Shown: positions 1 to 10,069, numbered from the stretch's first letter. The stretch is 64,000 nt of DNA from Leptobrachium leishanense (GCA_009667805.1 CM019067.1:71628997-71692996); one strand, 5' to 3'. Numbers and translations are program-made. Notes: generated by a model not told the origin, from the sequence alone.

Positions 1-354
1 ACCCCCAATGCTGTAAAGGGTTTTAGGGAATTTAGTGTACATTTGTAATTGTATTCAGAATGAAATCCTACAAGGACTTTTTAAAGAACCATATGCAACT
101 AAAATGACATGAATTGGTTTTGTAATACAGTAGTAAATGTTTCTTTTGTGAATTCTTCATTGACACAATTATTCAACCCCTTAAAGACTACCACTCTGAA
201 GAACAGAGGTTCATTCAAGTGTTTTCAATCAGGTATTGAAAACACCTGTGGATGTCACGGAGCAGCAATAAAGCATAATAAGCACCAATTAGGCAGCTTT
301 AAAATGACTGTGATACTCAGCTCCTTCTAGACATTTACTGGTGTGGTTACAAAC

Positions 355-595
355 ATGGTGAAGTCAAGAGAATGGTCCAGGAAGACAAGAGAAGAGGTGA
401 TTACTCTTCACAGGAAGGGCAATGGCTATAAGAAGATTGCAAAGATGTTAAACATACCAAGAGAGATCATAGGAAGCATCATTCGCAAATTCAAGGCAAA
501 GGGCACTGTTGAAACGCTACCTGGTCGTGGCAGAAAGAAGATGCTGACTTCGACTGCTGTGTGCTACCTGAAGCGTAGAGTGGAGAAAAGCCAGG
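355..595 (+). pseudogene. Tc1 transposase, N-terminal fragment
   Basis: From ATG 355 the frame reads a Tc1 DNA-binding region: a paired-like helix-turn-helix (WSRKTREEVITLHRKGNGYK, then a second helix around KIAKMLNIP) and a GRGRKK AT-hook-like linker, followed by the second HTH start (LTSTAVCYLKRRVEKS). At about 595 the similarity stops abruptly and the frame runs into GC-rich DNA. A normal Tc1 transposase is about 340 residues; only about 80 are left here. An in-frame GTG at 343 is unlikely to be the start. Confidence 0.8.
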
Positions 596-891
596 GCTCG
601 AGTCGAGCGGGAACGCGCAGGAACGGCGTTCCCGCACTTTTCCCACAGCGGGAACGCTGCGGGAACGCAGCGTTCCCGCTGTGGCCCGAGCCCGAACGCC
701 GCCGCCGCCGCACATTGCCGGCGGCCGGCGTGCTTCCTGTTACAAGGGCCAGCTGACAGGAGGTGGAGCCGCTCGCCTGGCTGTTTCATAGTTCCCAGGC
801 AAGCGGCTGCACTTCCTGTCAGCGGCCACTGAAGCAGGAAGCACGCGGCCGCTGGCAGAGGAGCAGAAGCAGCAGCAGCAAAGGTGAGCTG
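592..891. repeat. GC-rich double hairpin next to minisatellite
   Basis: Two inverted repeats are visible. The first, about 593-691, has gggctcgagtcgagcgggaa facing ttcccgctgtggcccgagcc, with a tight inner palindrome around 652-680 (cgctgcgggaacgcagcg). The second, about 730-845, pairs gtgcttcctgttacaagggc with a near-complement ending gaagcaggaagcac, and an inner pair gccgctcgcctgg / cccaggcaagcggc. The base composition is very unlike the AT-rich surroundings. A similar long GC-rich hairpin flanks the related minisatellite at 58.05-58.2 kb. There is no coding evidence. Confidence 0.7.
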
Positions 892-1175
892 TGCTGGGGG
901 CAGTATCCCTGAGACCTGGGGGGGGGCAATATCCATGAGACCAGGGGGGCAATATCCATGAGACCAGGGGGCAATATCCATGAGACCAGGGGGCAATATC
1001 CATGAGACCAGGGGGGCAATATCCATGAGAGCTGGGGCATTATCCATGAGACCTGGGGCATTATCCATGAGACCAGGGGGGCATTATCCATGAGACCTGG
1101 GGCATTATCCATGAGACCTGGGGCATTATCCATGAGAGCTGGGGCATATCCATGAGACCAGGGGCAATATCCATG
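892..1175. repeat. Minisatellite array 1 (ggggcaatatccatgagacc units)
   Basis: About 13 head-to-tail copies of a 19-24-bp unit, ggggcaatatccatgagacc with a variable G run. Some units read ggggcattatccatgagacc and some have gagctg in place of gagacc. The array starts after aggtgagctg and ends in ggggcaatatccatgaaagc, where Tc1 sequence resumes. In reverse complement the core is ctcatggatattgcccc, the same as the large array at 56.4-58.0 kb. Confidence 0.9.
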
Positions 1176-1191
1176 AAAGCAGTTGCAGTGC

Positions 1192-1340
1192 GCAAGCCTA
1201 AGAATGTGACTGAACTGGAGGCTTTTGCCCATGAGGAATGGGCGAAGATACCCATAGATCGCTGCAAGACACTTGTGTCAAGCTATGCTTCACGTTTAAA
1301 AGCTGTTATAACTGTAAAAGGATGTTGTACTAAGTACTAA
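1192..1340 (+). pseudogene. Tc1 transposase, C-terminal fragment
   Basis: The frame reads the end of a Tc1 transposase: a segment with ELEAFAHEEWAKIP, then DRCKTLVSSYASRL, and the usual terminal KGCCTKY before TAA at 1338-1340. It lines up with the C-terminus of the same family as the fragment at 355-595. The catalytic residues lie in the missing part. No start codon belongs to it; the upstream ATGs are in the minisatellite. Confidence 0.8.
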
Positions 1341-1664
1341 GATTGAATGTCACTTGGGGGTTGAATAAAACGGATAATGATGTGAGCACAGAAAAGACAT
1401 TTGTGGTTATTTCATTATAAATGTTATGTTATATTTGTCTGACCTACACGTGCCTCTTTGATTTAATTGTAAGCAAGATGACTGAATGATCAAAATCAAT
1501 GTCAAACTGGCCAAAACACTCAATTTCAGTGGGGGTTGAATAATTTTGAACACAACTGTAAGTTGTATCTAGATTACTTGTGCATTACAAACAAAACAAA
1601 TTTATGCAACACATTATAAAACACCGTCAAAAAACACATGCTTTTGTTTAGTTCTTTGTTTGAC

Positions 1665-1985
1665 GTAATTGCAATAACCCCTTGATGACACAGGACATCC
1701 CATGCCGTCCTGCAGCAAATGGGCTTTAAAGCCGCAGGACGGTATGGCACATCCCATGCATTTTTTCCTCCCGCCTACACTCACCATCCTCTCTGGTGTC
1801 CAACACAGACTGACTAACTTCAAGTCAGATCTGCGTTGCATACGAGTCCCGACGCACTGACATCATTGCGCCGGGTGCGATGACGTCAGTGTCAGGCCTT
1901 CCCCTGCCAGAGCATCATCGGGGGCTAGCGAGTCAAGATTGCTGGAAAGGTCAGACTGACCAATGTGTTTATTTAACCCCTTAGG
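1665..1985. mobile_element. MITE-like GC-rich hairpin fragment
   Basis: It starts near aataaccccttgatgacaca and contains two imperfect hairpins: catgccgtcctgc...gcaggacggtatgg (about 1700-1748) and cactgacatcattgcg...gcgatgacgtcagtg (about 1855-1891). The second hairpin resembles ones inside the TTAA elements at 27.5 and 40.8 kb. A further ttaacccctta start lies at about 1974. Ends and target duplication could not be fixed. Confidence 0.4.
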
Positions 1986-2299
1986 TGCCAGGCTGCGATC
2001 CGGCACTAGATCACAGCCTATTTCCGGTGGGGGCTGCCATCTTGGAGCAATTTATGGCTATTCATTGTGCACTAAATGTCCACCATTTTTAATAGAGCTT
2101 AGGTTTGAGAACCTTGTAAAATACCTCAAATGGGTTAAGAACTGTTGTAATTCTGAAGGGAAAAGAATTGCTGGAGGCCTCGGTTAAAATCTGGTAAAAT
2201 GTTCAAATGCATAAAGCTGCTGATGCTGGTATTTGATTGTGTGGACTGGAGTGCTATCTTCCTGGTTTGTGTAAACACACACACTCACTATAACAGAGA

Positions 2300-2490
2300 G
2301 AGGATGCACTCAAGGACTTCATTAAAAGTTTCCTTTATTGCACCGACATTTAAAAAAAAAAAAAACGATGTTTCGGCTCCAGTGTGAGCCTTTATCAACT
2401 TTTATAAAGGCTCTCACTGGAGCTGAAACGTTTTTTTTTAATGTTGGTGCAATAAAGGAAACTTTTAATGAAGTCCTCGAGTGCATCCTC
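2300..2490. repeat. 191-bp near-perfect palindrome
   Basis: The arms of about 95 bp run from gaggatgcactcaaggactt inward to gagcctttat, and back from ataaaggctc to gtgcatcctc, with centre near 2398. Differences are few (A/T run length and scattered substitutions). The arm matches the type of repeat seen at 55.55-55.66 kb (gataaagg..., gctgaaacgt, agtgcatc). It is therefore probably two copies of one dispersed repeat placed head to head. Confidence 0.85.
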
Positions 2491-2499
2491 TATTGTAGT

Positions 2500-3385
2500 A
2501 CATATGATCACACTTGGATAAACAGCACTGATGCAAAAAGAGTCAAAGGATACTTGTGAGAGGCGTGAGTGCTGAAATTTGTGGATATAGATATATATAT
2601 TTGAGCTTTTGGGTGCACACCCTAATGCAATAGGCTGTGCACGCCTATGCTCCAGGTACAGAATAGATGGACTCGGGTCCATTCGAGCCACAGAGTGGCT
2701 GATTGCAGAGGCGTTGGAAAGTGCTCTGACAGTAACAGGGTAGAGAAGAGTGGGATGTGCTCATAAGGTATTGCATTTCCAAAAGAAGGCAGCCACCATG
2801 GTCAGGACAGTCCTGTACAGAGGAGGTTGTAGTTTCTGTCTTGTAGAGCAATATCCAGGCAATAAGGCAGCAGGCCTGAGGGGATTCAGACAACCAAGGT
2901 GGTACTGGTCTCTGTACATAGAGAGGGACCCTAAGCAGCCCCCAAAAAAAGAAAGGAGCCAAGGAGGGCCAAAGTTATTGCCTAGCACAATCCGGGGGTG
3001 GACAATGGGTTGAGTAGCCAAACCCCTCTTGTTGTCTCTGACACCAAAGAGATGCAGTCTGCACTGAGAAAAGGTGGTAATAATGGCCAAGGTGGCCATA
3101 TAGAGGTGGGGAATTGTTCATTTGAAGGATGCCATCAAATAAGGCGAAGATAGGTCACTATCTTTAGAAAAATGTTAAGGCTATCAGATCTATTCAATAA
3201 AATATGAAAGCAGAAGAAATAGAGAGGGAGGATTTGAACTTGAAACCCACAAGGGAGGAGACACAGAAGTGCATTCTGGAGTGATCAAATGCAAGTATGT
3301 TGTGATAAATTTCCATGTCGGTACCTAGAAAATTGTAGTTGAAGAGGTGGGGCGAGAGAGATCACATCCGTTGGGCTCTCGGTGC
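2500..3385. other. Unrecognised DNA
   Basis: Short frames on both strands, none resembling a known family and none with splice-site context. A short AT run lies at about 2587-2602. Nothing else could be supported. Confidence 0.4.
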
Positions 3386-3390
3386 ACTTA

Positions 3391-3703
3391 GGTTGGGGTC
3401 AGATGAGTGCACTATGTGCGCTCGCACTTACGTGTCTCCCGGCGTCCGTCGCAGTGTTGTGACACATCGACGGGACCGGCCACACACTGTAGCGTGTGCA
3501 CTAATAGCGAGTGCTACAGCGGGCATGCTGCAGAATGGTTTGAAAGTCGCCCTGTCGAAGCGCTACGATGCACGTTCGCCAGGGCTGCAAAGCGCGATCG
3601 AGCCTTGTAGCTCTGAGCGCACTAACTGCGCAGAACGAGGTGGCCAGAACATCCACTCTCCCCGACGTTCCTTCCGCTCTTAAAAACGCTTGTCAGGACC
3701 CTC
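3391..3703. mobile_element. MITE, ggggtcagac family
   Basis: The left end ggttggggtcagatgag and the right end gcttgtcaggaccct are imperfect inverted repeats, and TA is present just outside both ends. The interior is GC-rich and CpG-rich. A second left end of the same family (aggctggggtcagacaag) starts at 3706, right after it. A better-preserved member is at 13535-13944. Confidence 0.55.
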
Positions 3704-3972
3704 TAAGGCTGGGGTCAGACAAGTAAAAGGTCAGATCGATATGGCAAAACCACTTAACACCAGGTTCTGAGAAATGGTATTTTCGCTTAAATAAACAGCT
3801 TTAGGAGGAGAATAAAGAGCATCCTTGGAAATTGCACATTATTTGCTGCTGCGTGAAAACTAGCATTTCCTATACACGGTAAAAGAGGAGTTAATTTTAG
3901 GTAGGCAGCTGCAACAGCTCAGCAACAAGGGAAGGTAGCAGCTCAGCTGGAATAGGACGGGAGTCGGTAACA

Positions 3973-4234
3973 TTAACCCTTTACGACACCGGGCTTGCTA
4001 TGCCATCTCAGCGGCAGGGGGGCCTGAACGCCGCAGGACGGCACAGAAAGCTCTGCTGACTCCTGTGCCTTGCCTCCCAGTCAGTTGTTGCCCCCACAGC
4101 TAGTGACGCATGCGGCGTGTCGGCTAGGTAGGCAGGCCGGAGAAGTCGCTGGAGAGCCGCGAAGCGTGCTATTACACACCGCCGGCTTTCAAGCCCACCT
4201 GCCGGGCTCAACACGCCCGATGGTAAAGGGTTAA
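3973..4234. mobile_element. TTAA-flanked MITE (piggyBac-like ends)
   Basis: The element proper is 3977-4230, bounded by TTAA at 3973-3976 and 4231-4234. The termini are ccctttacgacaccgggc and the complement of gcccgatggtaaaggg, so the inverted ends start CCCTTTAC. A TTAA target with CCC-type termini is the hallmark of the piggyBac superfamily. At 254 bp it has no coding capacity and would need a transposase from elsewhere. Confidence 0.75.
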
Positions 4235-5118
4235 CCAGTGGGGCTGTTATGATTTACGATTGGGCCATTAAGTATAACAGCTTGGTCGGACTGAGCCCCT
4301 CTGTCCTGACAATCACTAAGGTATTAAGCATTGATGGTTAAAAAAAATTTAAGCACATATAGCACACAATAGAAATTTAGCTTTATAAAAAGAGTAAACC
4401 ATTTCTACAACAGCTAAACACTCTCTAAAATCCAAATGACCTTATGGGTTTCAAAGAAAGAAAAATCACACACACAAAGCGACTAAAGGAACTGATACAA
4501 AACAAAAGTTAAAGCAAAATACAATCAGAAGGAAACTGTCAAACACACCATGACATATGATTACATTCATACGTTTCCAAGAACCAAGTGAACTAAGCTC
4601 TAAACATTCCACTATAAACATTTCAAGCAGCAGTCATTTTTAATTCATTTTTTAGATGATTGAGTGATTCTTGGTCCCAGTGAATACAGTAATAGGATGA
4701 AGAATACACAAACAGAACTGCAGCTTCAGCAACATTTAGAAGAATACCCAAGATACCAGGGAATATGTAATGGACAATGATGAATGGACTTAATACCTCT
4801 GACCATGGAGTAACCAGAAATGTTAAATTTCTTCTAATATAATGATAAATACAAGGCTCTCCTTGGGAAAAAAAATGTGGAATTACAAATGAAAATGTCT
4901 GGGTATTTTAATGGCAGACTAGACCCTGCCTATTGTACGCTGGCATAAACACCAGGCTTTTATATGGCCCTTAATTACAAACTTTGAAAAAAAAAATAAT
5001 AATAATTTTTTGTGAGCTCCGCTTGACCCACAATACACATCGAAGGACCCATTTGTGGGATGGATTGAGAGGGCCACACAGATTACCTGTACACACATTC
5101 TTTACTGCGTGAAAAGTT
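4235..5118. other. Unrecognised AT-rich DNA
   Basis: No coding frame, RNA gene or transposon end recognised in this stretch. Confidence 0.4.
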
Positions 5119-5121
5119 TTA

Positions 5122-5293
5122 CAGGGTTATTCAGAGATTGGTGAACCTTTGGGAGAAGTGAAAATTCTAGGTCAAAATAGCAGATTTGGAAAGTGAGATA
5201 AATGGGAGAATTTTTCTGGTTTGGCTATTTTGACCTAGAATTTTCACTTGTCCAAAAGTTCTTCAGAGTTTCACCTTTCTCTAAATAACCCTG
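5122..5293. mobile_element. 172-bp palindromic MITE (gggttattcagag family)
   Basis: Terminal inverted repeats cagggttattcagagat / tctctaaataaccctg, with the 3-bp duplication tta at 5119-5121 and 5294-5296. The inner arms contain aattctaggtcaaaatagc and its complement, so most of the element can fold on itself. Two close relatives lie at 25106-25285 and 43045-43235. The 3-bp TWA-type target fits the PIF/Harbinger superfamily, but no transposase is present. Confidence 0.8.
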
Positions 5294-5312
5294 TTAATAA
5301 AATGACTACTGG

Positions 5313-5316
<4 letters not shown>

Positions 5317-5349
<33 letters not shown>
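5317..5349. repeat. Poly-A tract
   Basis: About 31 consecutive A, directly before a MITE end (gggcttattcagagag). It may be a retroposon tail or simple slippage. Confidence 0.8.
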
Positions 5350-5350
<1 letters not shown>

Positions 5351-5680
5351 GGGCTTATTCAGAGAGAGTTGATCTAGCCCTGAAAGGACGCTGAAATTCA
5401 GCGTACGGTGACATTTCGTGGCCATTCCGAGCGCTCACCAAATGTTGGCGAATTGCCTGCACTTATGGTGCCTGTTTGACGGCAGTGAAATCCCCCATAG
5501 AGAAGCAATGGTTAATCTATTCAGAGACACCGAACAGCAGGGAAAAGTTGCCAAAATGCCATGTTCGGTGGTTTCATTCGGCAGGTTTATTCACACAAAT
5601 CCCATAGGATTCCAGAACCGTAGCGGAGGAGGTCAGTTGAGGTGTCATTGATACCGAACATGACCTGTAAATCCGTAAAT
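5350..5680. mobile_element. Fragment of long gggttattcagag MITE
   Basis: The left end is gggcttattcagagagag. The interior shares blocks with 43424-44349 and 47346-48242: ttggcgaattgcctgcac, cagtgaaatccc, catagagaagca and tttcattcggcaggttta. The right end is lost. The 77-residue frame here is a by-product of the MITE. Confidence 0.65.
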
Positions 5681-5695
5681 AATAAGAAGAGATAA

Positions 5696-5747
5696 AAAAA
5701 AAAAAAAATTATATATATATATATATATATTTTTTTTTTTTAAAAAA
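5696..5747. repeat. Low-complexity A / TA / T tract
   Basis: A-run, then a (TA)n stretch, then a T-run. Confidence 0.85.
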
Positions 5748-5929
5748 CAGAATTGTTGACTTTTCAATAAAGTGAATATTATAATATTGCACTACCTCAC
5801 CTCATTTCTCACAGCAGCAACAAGTGTGGAGGTGAAGGAGCAGTTACTTATAATGCCTTGTTTCATCAGAAGCCATTGAGACACCATTTATTCATGCTGA
5901 TGGGACCTGACTGTAAAATACAACCCTGC

Positions 5930-6115
5930 AGTATGCAGAATTTACATAGACACCCCAGTTCACCTGCTTTAATTCGGTAGCTGATTTCCATGTTCTATCA
6001 TATGCATTATACATGTTGCAGGGCAGCACATTCCCCTGTGCTCTCCCATTGTATGAAATGGTAACATGTGTTCAGGGAAATCTGTCCAATCTGGCATTCC
6101 TAATGTAAACACACC
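5930..6115. mobile_element. Degenerate MITE, gggttgccagat family
   Basis: It shares tgttgcagggcagcac, gttcagggaaatctgtcc and tctggcattcct with the copies at 6190-6429 and 8091-8343. Ends are poorly kept. Confidence 0.45.
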
Positions 6116-6189
6116 AGGCAATATACAACAAAGCTGCTACAATGTAAGGCTTTACTATGTGCAGAAGGTAACTGTCAGAATGCTGGGAT

Positions 6190-6429
6190 CAGGGCTGTCA
6201 GATCGGCCATGAATTCCTGGAAACAGATCACTAGTTCATCCAGAGGGAGCCCTGCAACGTGTATAATTCATATGCTGCACGGAGGACATCAAAGCAAGAC
6301 ACCAGCTGGGATTCCTTTTTCTTACATGCAGCATATGGTTTCTACATGTTGCAGGGTTAAGCTTTTCATGCACTGCCCGTCAGAATGAATAAATTGTCCA
6401 GAAAAACATGGAGGACCTGGCAACCCTAA
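6190..6429. mobile_element. MITE, gggttgccagat family
   Basis: The left end cagggctgtcagatcggcc and the right end ggacctggcaaccct are inverted repeats extending into tcctgga-type arms. It is a sibling of 8091-8343. No target duplication could be confirmed. Confidence 0.6.
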
Positions 6430-6520
6430 CATTAGTGTCTCTGATCCCCAGGCAGGTGCTCTGTGAAGTACGAACACATTGCAGTAAACAGAAGGTTAAA
6501 ACATAGAGCTAGAGGTTTGT

Positions 6521-6950
6521 AGGTGCGCGCCCGGCACACACAGAGTTAATGAGCGCGGCCCGGCACACACAGAGTTAATGAGCGCGGCCCGATGCTTTGT
6601 ATCCAGTATGTGCAGGTGCAATGTATCCCTATGTATCAGCGCGCACCTGCCTGTCCCGGAGGAGCCGCAGCGCTGCCTTCTTACCTCTCGGCCTGCTGGA
6701 GTTGCCGCTGCTCCCCTCACTCCCAGGCAGCCTCTCCTCACTCCCAGGCAGCCTCCCTCACTCCCAGGCAGCCTCTCCTCACTCAGCTGCAGGCCTGGCT
6801 GAGGCCCCGGGGGGTCGGTTGGCAAAGGCGCGAAGAAAGCGGGCTGGAGGCGGGAGAGGAGGGACACACAGTGGCCTGAGGCTTGTGTTACCTCGAGCTG
6901 TAACCTGCCCGGGGAGCTGTGAGCATTCCGCCATCATGCATGATGTTACC
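6521..6950 (-). promoter_or_regulatory. CpG island with minus-strand splice donor
   Basis: A GC- and CpG-rich block stands out from AT-rich flanks. It includes gcgcggcccggcacacac repeats and a four-fold ~21-bp repeat (about 6713-6784, cactcccaggcagcctctc). On the minus strand cgagag|gtaagaag is a strong splice donor with the last exon base at 6685, so a first exon running from about 6850 to 6685 is plausible. The sequence has no convincing long coding frame, so the exon would be untranslated. The composition fits a vertebrate CpG-island promoter. The gene it would serve, leftward and possibly outside the window, is unknown. It could instead be an orphan island or old GC-rich transposon DNA. 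Confidence 0.45.
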
Positions 6951-6959
6951 CGGCCCTGA

Positions 6960-7727
6960 CCTCACACCAAACGTATAAAAGCTTTAAATGAAGTGCAGAT
7001 ACAGCCTGGGACACCAGGTGATGTGAGGTCAGTGCCAGATCCCTGATACAATACATTGACATGTCCAGAGGTGGGTGATCAGCAAATGAAAAGAGCTGCC
7101 TCGCTGTGTGTGATAATAACAGGGTGCATGGGGTTAAAATAGGCTCTTCTGATTTCTGCTTTAATTGAAGCATTTTCTTGCTACATGAAGCACATTGCTT
7201 ACACTGCAGGGCAGCCCTTTTCATGTTTAGTCCTTCAGAAGTGAGGCTGGTGGATCTTCCTGGGTAAAGCTAGAAGATATGTCATTTAATAGACCGGTCT
7301 GTATATAGAAAAACAACAGGCTTCATCTGTTACTCAAATGGTTAATGTTCATGAGTGTTCTCCAGGTATGAAAAGGTTAACCCTACCTTTTTTATTTCCA
7401 CTGGGCTTCACTCAGAACTTAAAGCACTGACAGGTAACCAATATATTTAATGTAAATAAAAACAGGCCTGGTTTATTTTAACCCTTACAGAGATATGTGC
7501 TAGTAAAGAGGTCAAGAATACAAGTTGTTCGCTTTTATTCATCTTGAAGTGATAATTTAACGAGTGGTTTTGTCTGTAACCGTGTGGAAATCTTTACACA
7601 CAGAGCGATTTGGCGCTTTAACGGTCATTCTGCGGATAGAAGCATGTGATCACATGACTGTGTCGGGGTGTCTGCACTAAATCACCACAGTACCGTTTAT
7701 ATAATGGTGTATATTTTCAAGTAAAGT
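6960..7727. other. Unrecognised DNA
   Basis: No family or gene recognised; only short frames. Confidence 0.4.
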
Positions 7728-7985
7728 TTAACCCCTTCACTGCTGAGCCATTTCACGTCTTAATAAAAAAGCAACATTTTTAAAAAAAAATAAAAAAATT
7801 CTTTACATTAAGCATGGTCATGTTTTGATATATTTGGAAAGGCCATGCTCTGGCCTTTGTAATGATACCAAACATGACCCTGCCAGCCGTCAGTTGGGAG
7901 ATATCGGGGTTTAAAAGAACCCCCGATCTTTCCTTAGGAGTCAATGAGGACGTTCCCCACACGTCCTCAGCAGTGAAAGGGTTAA
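7728..7985. mobile_element. TTAA-flanked MITE, 250 bp
   Basis: The element is 7732-7981, with TTAA at both flanks. The termini ccccttcactgctgag and ctcagcagtgaaaggg are near-perfect inverted repeats. The interior ends in ggaaaggccatgctctggcc and gataccaaacatgaccctg, blocks that recur in the larger TTAA element at 27.7 kb and at 50.9 kb. It is the smallest clean member of this family in the window. Confidence 0.85.
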
Positions 7986-8090
7986 ACGAACGAATAAACA
8001 GGGCAATCGTTTCATTGTGTTTGTTTCTTTTCTCAGTTCTTTAAATTTATACAGTTTTCCTTGCAAACCTGTGCCAAAAAGGGCTGATTC

Positions 8091-8343
8091 TAGGGTTGCC
8101 AGATAGACCATGGTTTCCTGGACATATTACTATTTCATGCAGTGGGACGCACAGGGAAACGTAGCCCTGCAACATGTATAACTAATATGCTTCAAAAACG
8201 AAAATGAGGCAGTTCTCCTGGGATACCTTTTTTCTTTACCTGCAGCCTTATGGATTCTACATCCTGCAAGTTTGCATTTTCCATGCAATGTAAATCCACA
8301 TAGATTATGCGTTCAGGAAAACCTGGCCCATCTGGCAACCCTA
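8091..8343. mobile_element. MITE, gggttgccagat family
   Basis: Long inverted ends: tagggttgccagatagacca and tttcctgga at the left; aggaaaacctggcccatc and tggcaaccct at the right. About 253 bp with no coding potential. It directly abuts the L2-like LINE that follows. Confidence 0.75.
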
Positions 8344-8345
8344 GC

Positions 8346-8725
8346 TGGAAATCTCCCCATTGCCCTCCGCCATTACGCATTCAACCTCCCTCCCTCCTTC
8401 ACTCCCTGTCCCTTCTTCTATTATGTCCACTCCTTCTCGGTTCTCAGAGGAGGATGTCTCTACACGTCTCATGTCCTCCTGTCCCACTACCTGTTCACTC
8501 GATCCTATCCCTTCCTACCTCATTCGGCCTGTCCTAATGGTTATTGCCCCTCCTTTTGACATTTTCAACCTCTCCTCTGGAGTCTTCCCCTCTGCATTTA
8601 AACACGCTCTGATCACACCCATTCTGAAGCCGTTATCTCTTGATCCTGCCTCCCTTTCAAACTATCTCTTTACTCCTCTTTGCCTCAAATCTTAGAATAC
8701 CTGGTCTATAACCGTTGTAACCAAA
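8346..8725 (+). pseudogene. L2-like LINE reverse transcriptase, 5' part
   Basis: The translated frame carries the start of an L2/CR1-type reverse transcriptase: a segment around CSLDPIPSYLI, the block SSGVFPSAFKHALITPILK and then LDPASLSNY. These match the first RT motifs of the family, where the usual form ends in SNYRPIS. Reading frames break repeatedly and the similarity is lost at about 8725, where unrelated DNA has been inserted. The RT continues at about 9340. Confidence 0.75.
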
Positions 8726-9338
8726 GCTCCCTCTACCTTTGCAGCCTCACCCTTCTTGGCACCCTTGCCCACACTATACATACCCTGTGTGGATGCTGGC
8801 CTCCTGCCAAGAGATTGAGGACCAATTTGGCCAAGCTAGTTCAAGGACAATGGGCATAAGGGTTAATGAGTTAAATCTATTTCTATTTTAGGAGTTGGGT
8901 TGTGTTAGCAAGAACAATAGGTCTTCATTATATCTCTGTCCTTCGATTTTGCTGCAGTATGTTTGCTAATTGCATCTAGTGTGTACTAATACTGTTTCTG
9001 CATCTCCGGAAGGAATTCACACACCCCCTTATGTAGACAATGTATTCTGCTGATTATATCATGTTACCTCCCCCGCTCTGTTTATCATACAATGGACCAC
9101 ATTTCCAATAAAGCCTATTCATTCCCCTGCATTAAGTTGTTGTGTCTGTTTGGGGGAGAAATGCATAGAAATATACAGCACTCCCTCTAAGTTCTAGCTG
9201 AGGGTTGTGAAAACTTGGAAAGCTGCTGCGGATCAGCTTGGCTGGAGAGAAGGGACAGACGCTGTAATAGGTTCGTGTCTGGTCCACAAGCCGGAGACCA
9301 GTACACCAGTTGCTGTTACAACCAGTTCACCGGTGTTC
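8726..9338. mobile_element. Unclassified insertion inside the L2-like LINE
   Basis: About 610 bp separate two adjacent parts of one RT gene, so this is inserted DNA. It contains an AATAAA with tttccaataaagcctattca near 9108 and a T/G-rich stretch after it, as in an LTR R-U5 region. No clear termini or target duplication could be defined, so a solo LTR is only a guess. Confidence 0.4.
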
Positions 9339-9339
9339 T

Positions 9340-10060
9340 CACTGCTAACTCCGTACTTGATCCGCACCAGTCCGACTTTTGCTCCCACCACTCTGAGAAT
9401 GCTCTGAAGGTGACAAACGATTTAGTTCCTGCTAAAAGCAAAGGTCACTTCTCCCTGCTTATTCTTCTTGATCTTTCTGCTGCATTTGGCACTGTTGACC
9501 ACCATCTCCTGCTCCTCACGTTGCGTCAATGTGGCCTCAGTGACCTTGCTCTTTCCTGGTTTTCTTCCCGCCTCTCTTTTTTGCTCCTTCAGTGTCTCGC
9601 TGATGCCTCTTTATCCCCGCTTCCTCTCTCAGCTGGGGTACATCAAGGCTCTGTTCTAGGTCCCCGACTCTTCTCAATCTATACCGCCTCCTCTGGGTAA
9701 CCTCGGTTCTTCCTTTTTGGACTCCAATATCGGCTCTATGTTGACAACACAAAAAATCCTACCTTTTCATCTCCTGATCTCTCCCTCTGTGCTTGACCAT
9801 GCTACAGCCGGTCTCCGACTAGATGGCTTCCCGTTTCCTAAAGCTTAACCTCTCTAAAACTGAACTTCTAATCTTTCCTCCCCACAAAGCCAATATTCCT
9901 GCGCTCGTTTCCCGTCAGGTAAATGGTGCTACTATTACTTGTACCTTTTTCAGGCTCGTTGCCTCGGGGTCCTCTCAGACTCTGATCTCTCCTTCACTCA
10001 CATTCAGTCGCTAACCAAATCCTGCTACTTCCACCTAAGAAACCATTGCCTGTATCCACC
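9340..10060 (+). pseudogene. L2-like LINE reverse transcriptase, 3' part
   Basis: Recognisable RT motifs in order: HFSLLILLDLSAAFGTVDHH (normally AFDTVDH; the catalytic Asp of motif A is replaced by Gly), GVHQGSVLGPRLFSIYT (motif B), then a degraded YVDN at the YADD site around 9738, and FLKLNLSKTELLIF (normally LN..KTE). At least two frame changes occur. The element is dead. The frame ends around SLTKSCYFHLR near 10040. Confidence 0.85.
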
Positions 10061-10069
10061 CCTCCACAT

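Larger units (their letters stand above)
1..1558 (+). mobile_element. Tc1/mariner element with replaced core
   Basis: The right end is clear: the sequence up to 1558 (gggggttgaataattttgaa, then cacaactg) followed by TA is the terminal inverted repeat of a Tc1 family. The left terminus lies just outside the window, which begins at the matching acccccaa. The 5' untranslated part and the first ~80 codons of transposase are present to about 595, and the last ~48 codons with a normal stop are at about 1195-1340. Everything between, including the whole DDE catalytic domain, is replaced by GC-rich palindromes and a minisatellite. The element cannot make a working transposase. Whether this is an insertion plus deletion or a chimeric mobile element cannot be decided from one copy. 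Confidence 0.8.

Noticed and set aside
517..1232. Minus-strand frames of 183 and 137 residues
   Set aside because: They read minisatellite array 1 and the GC hairpins, and the same sequence lies inside a transposon.
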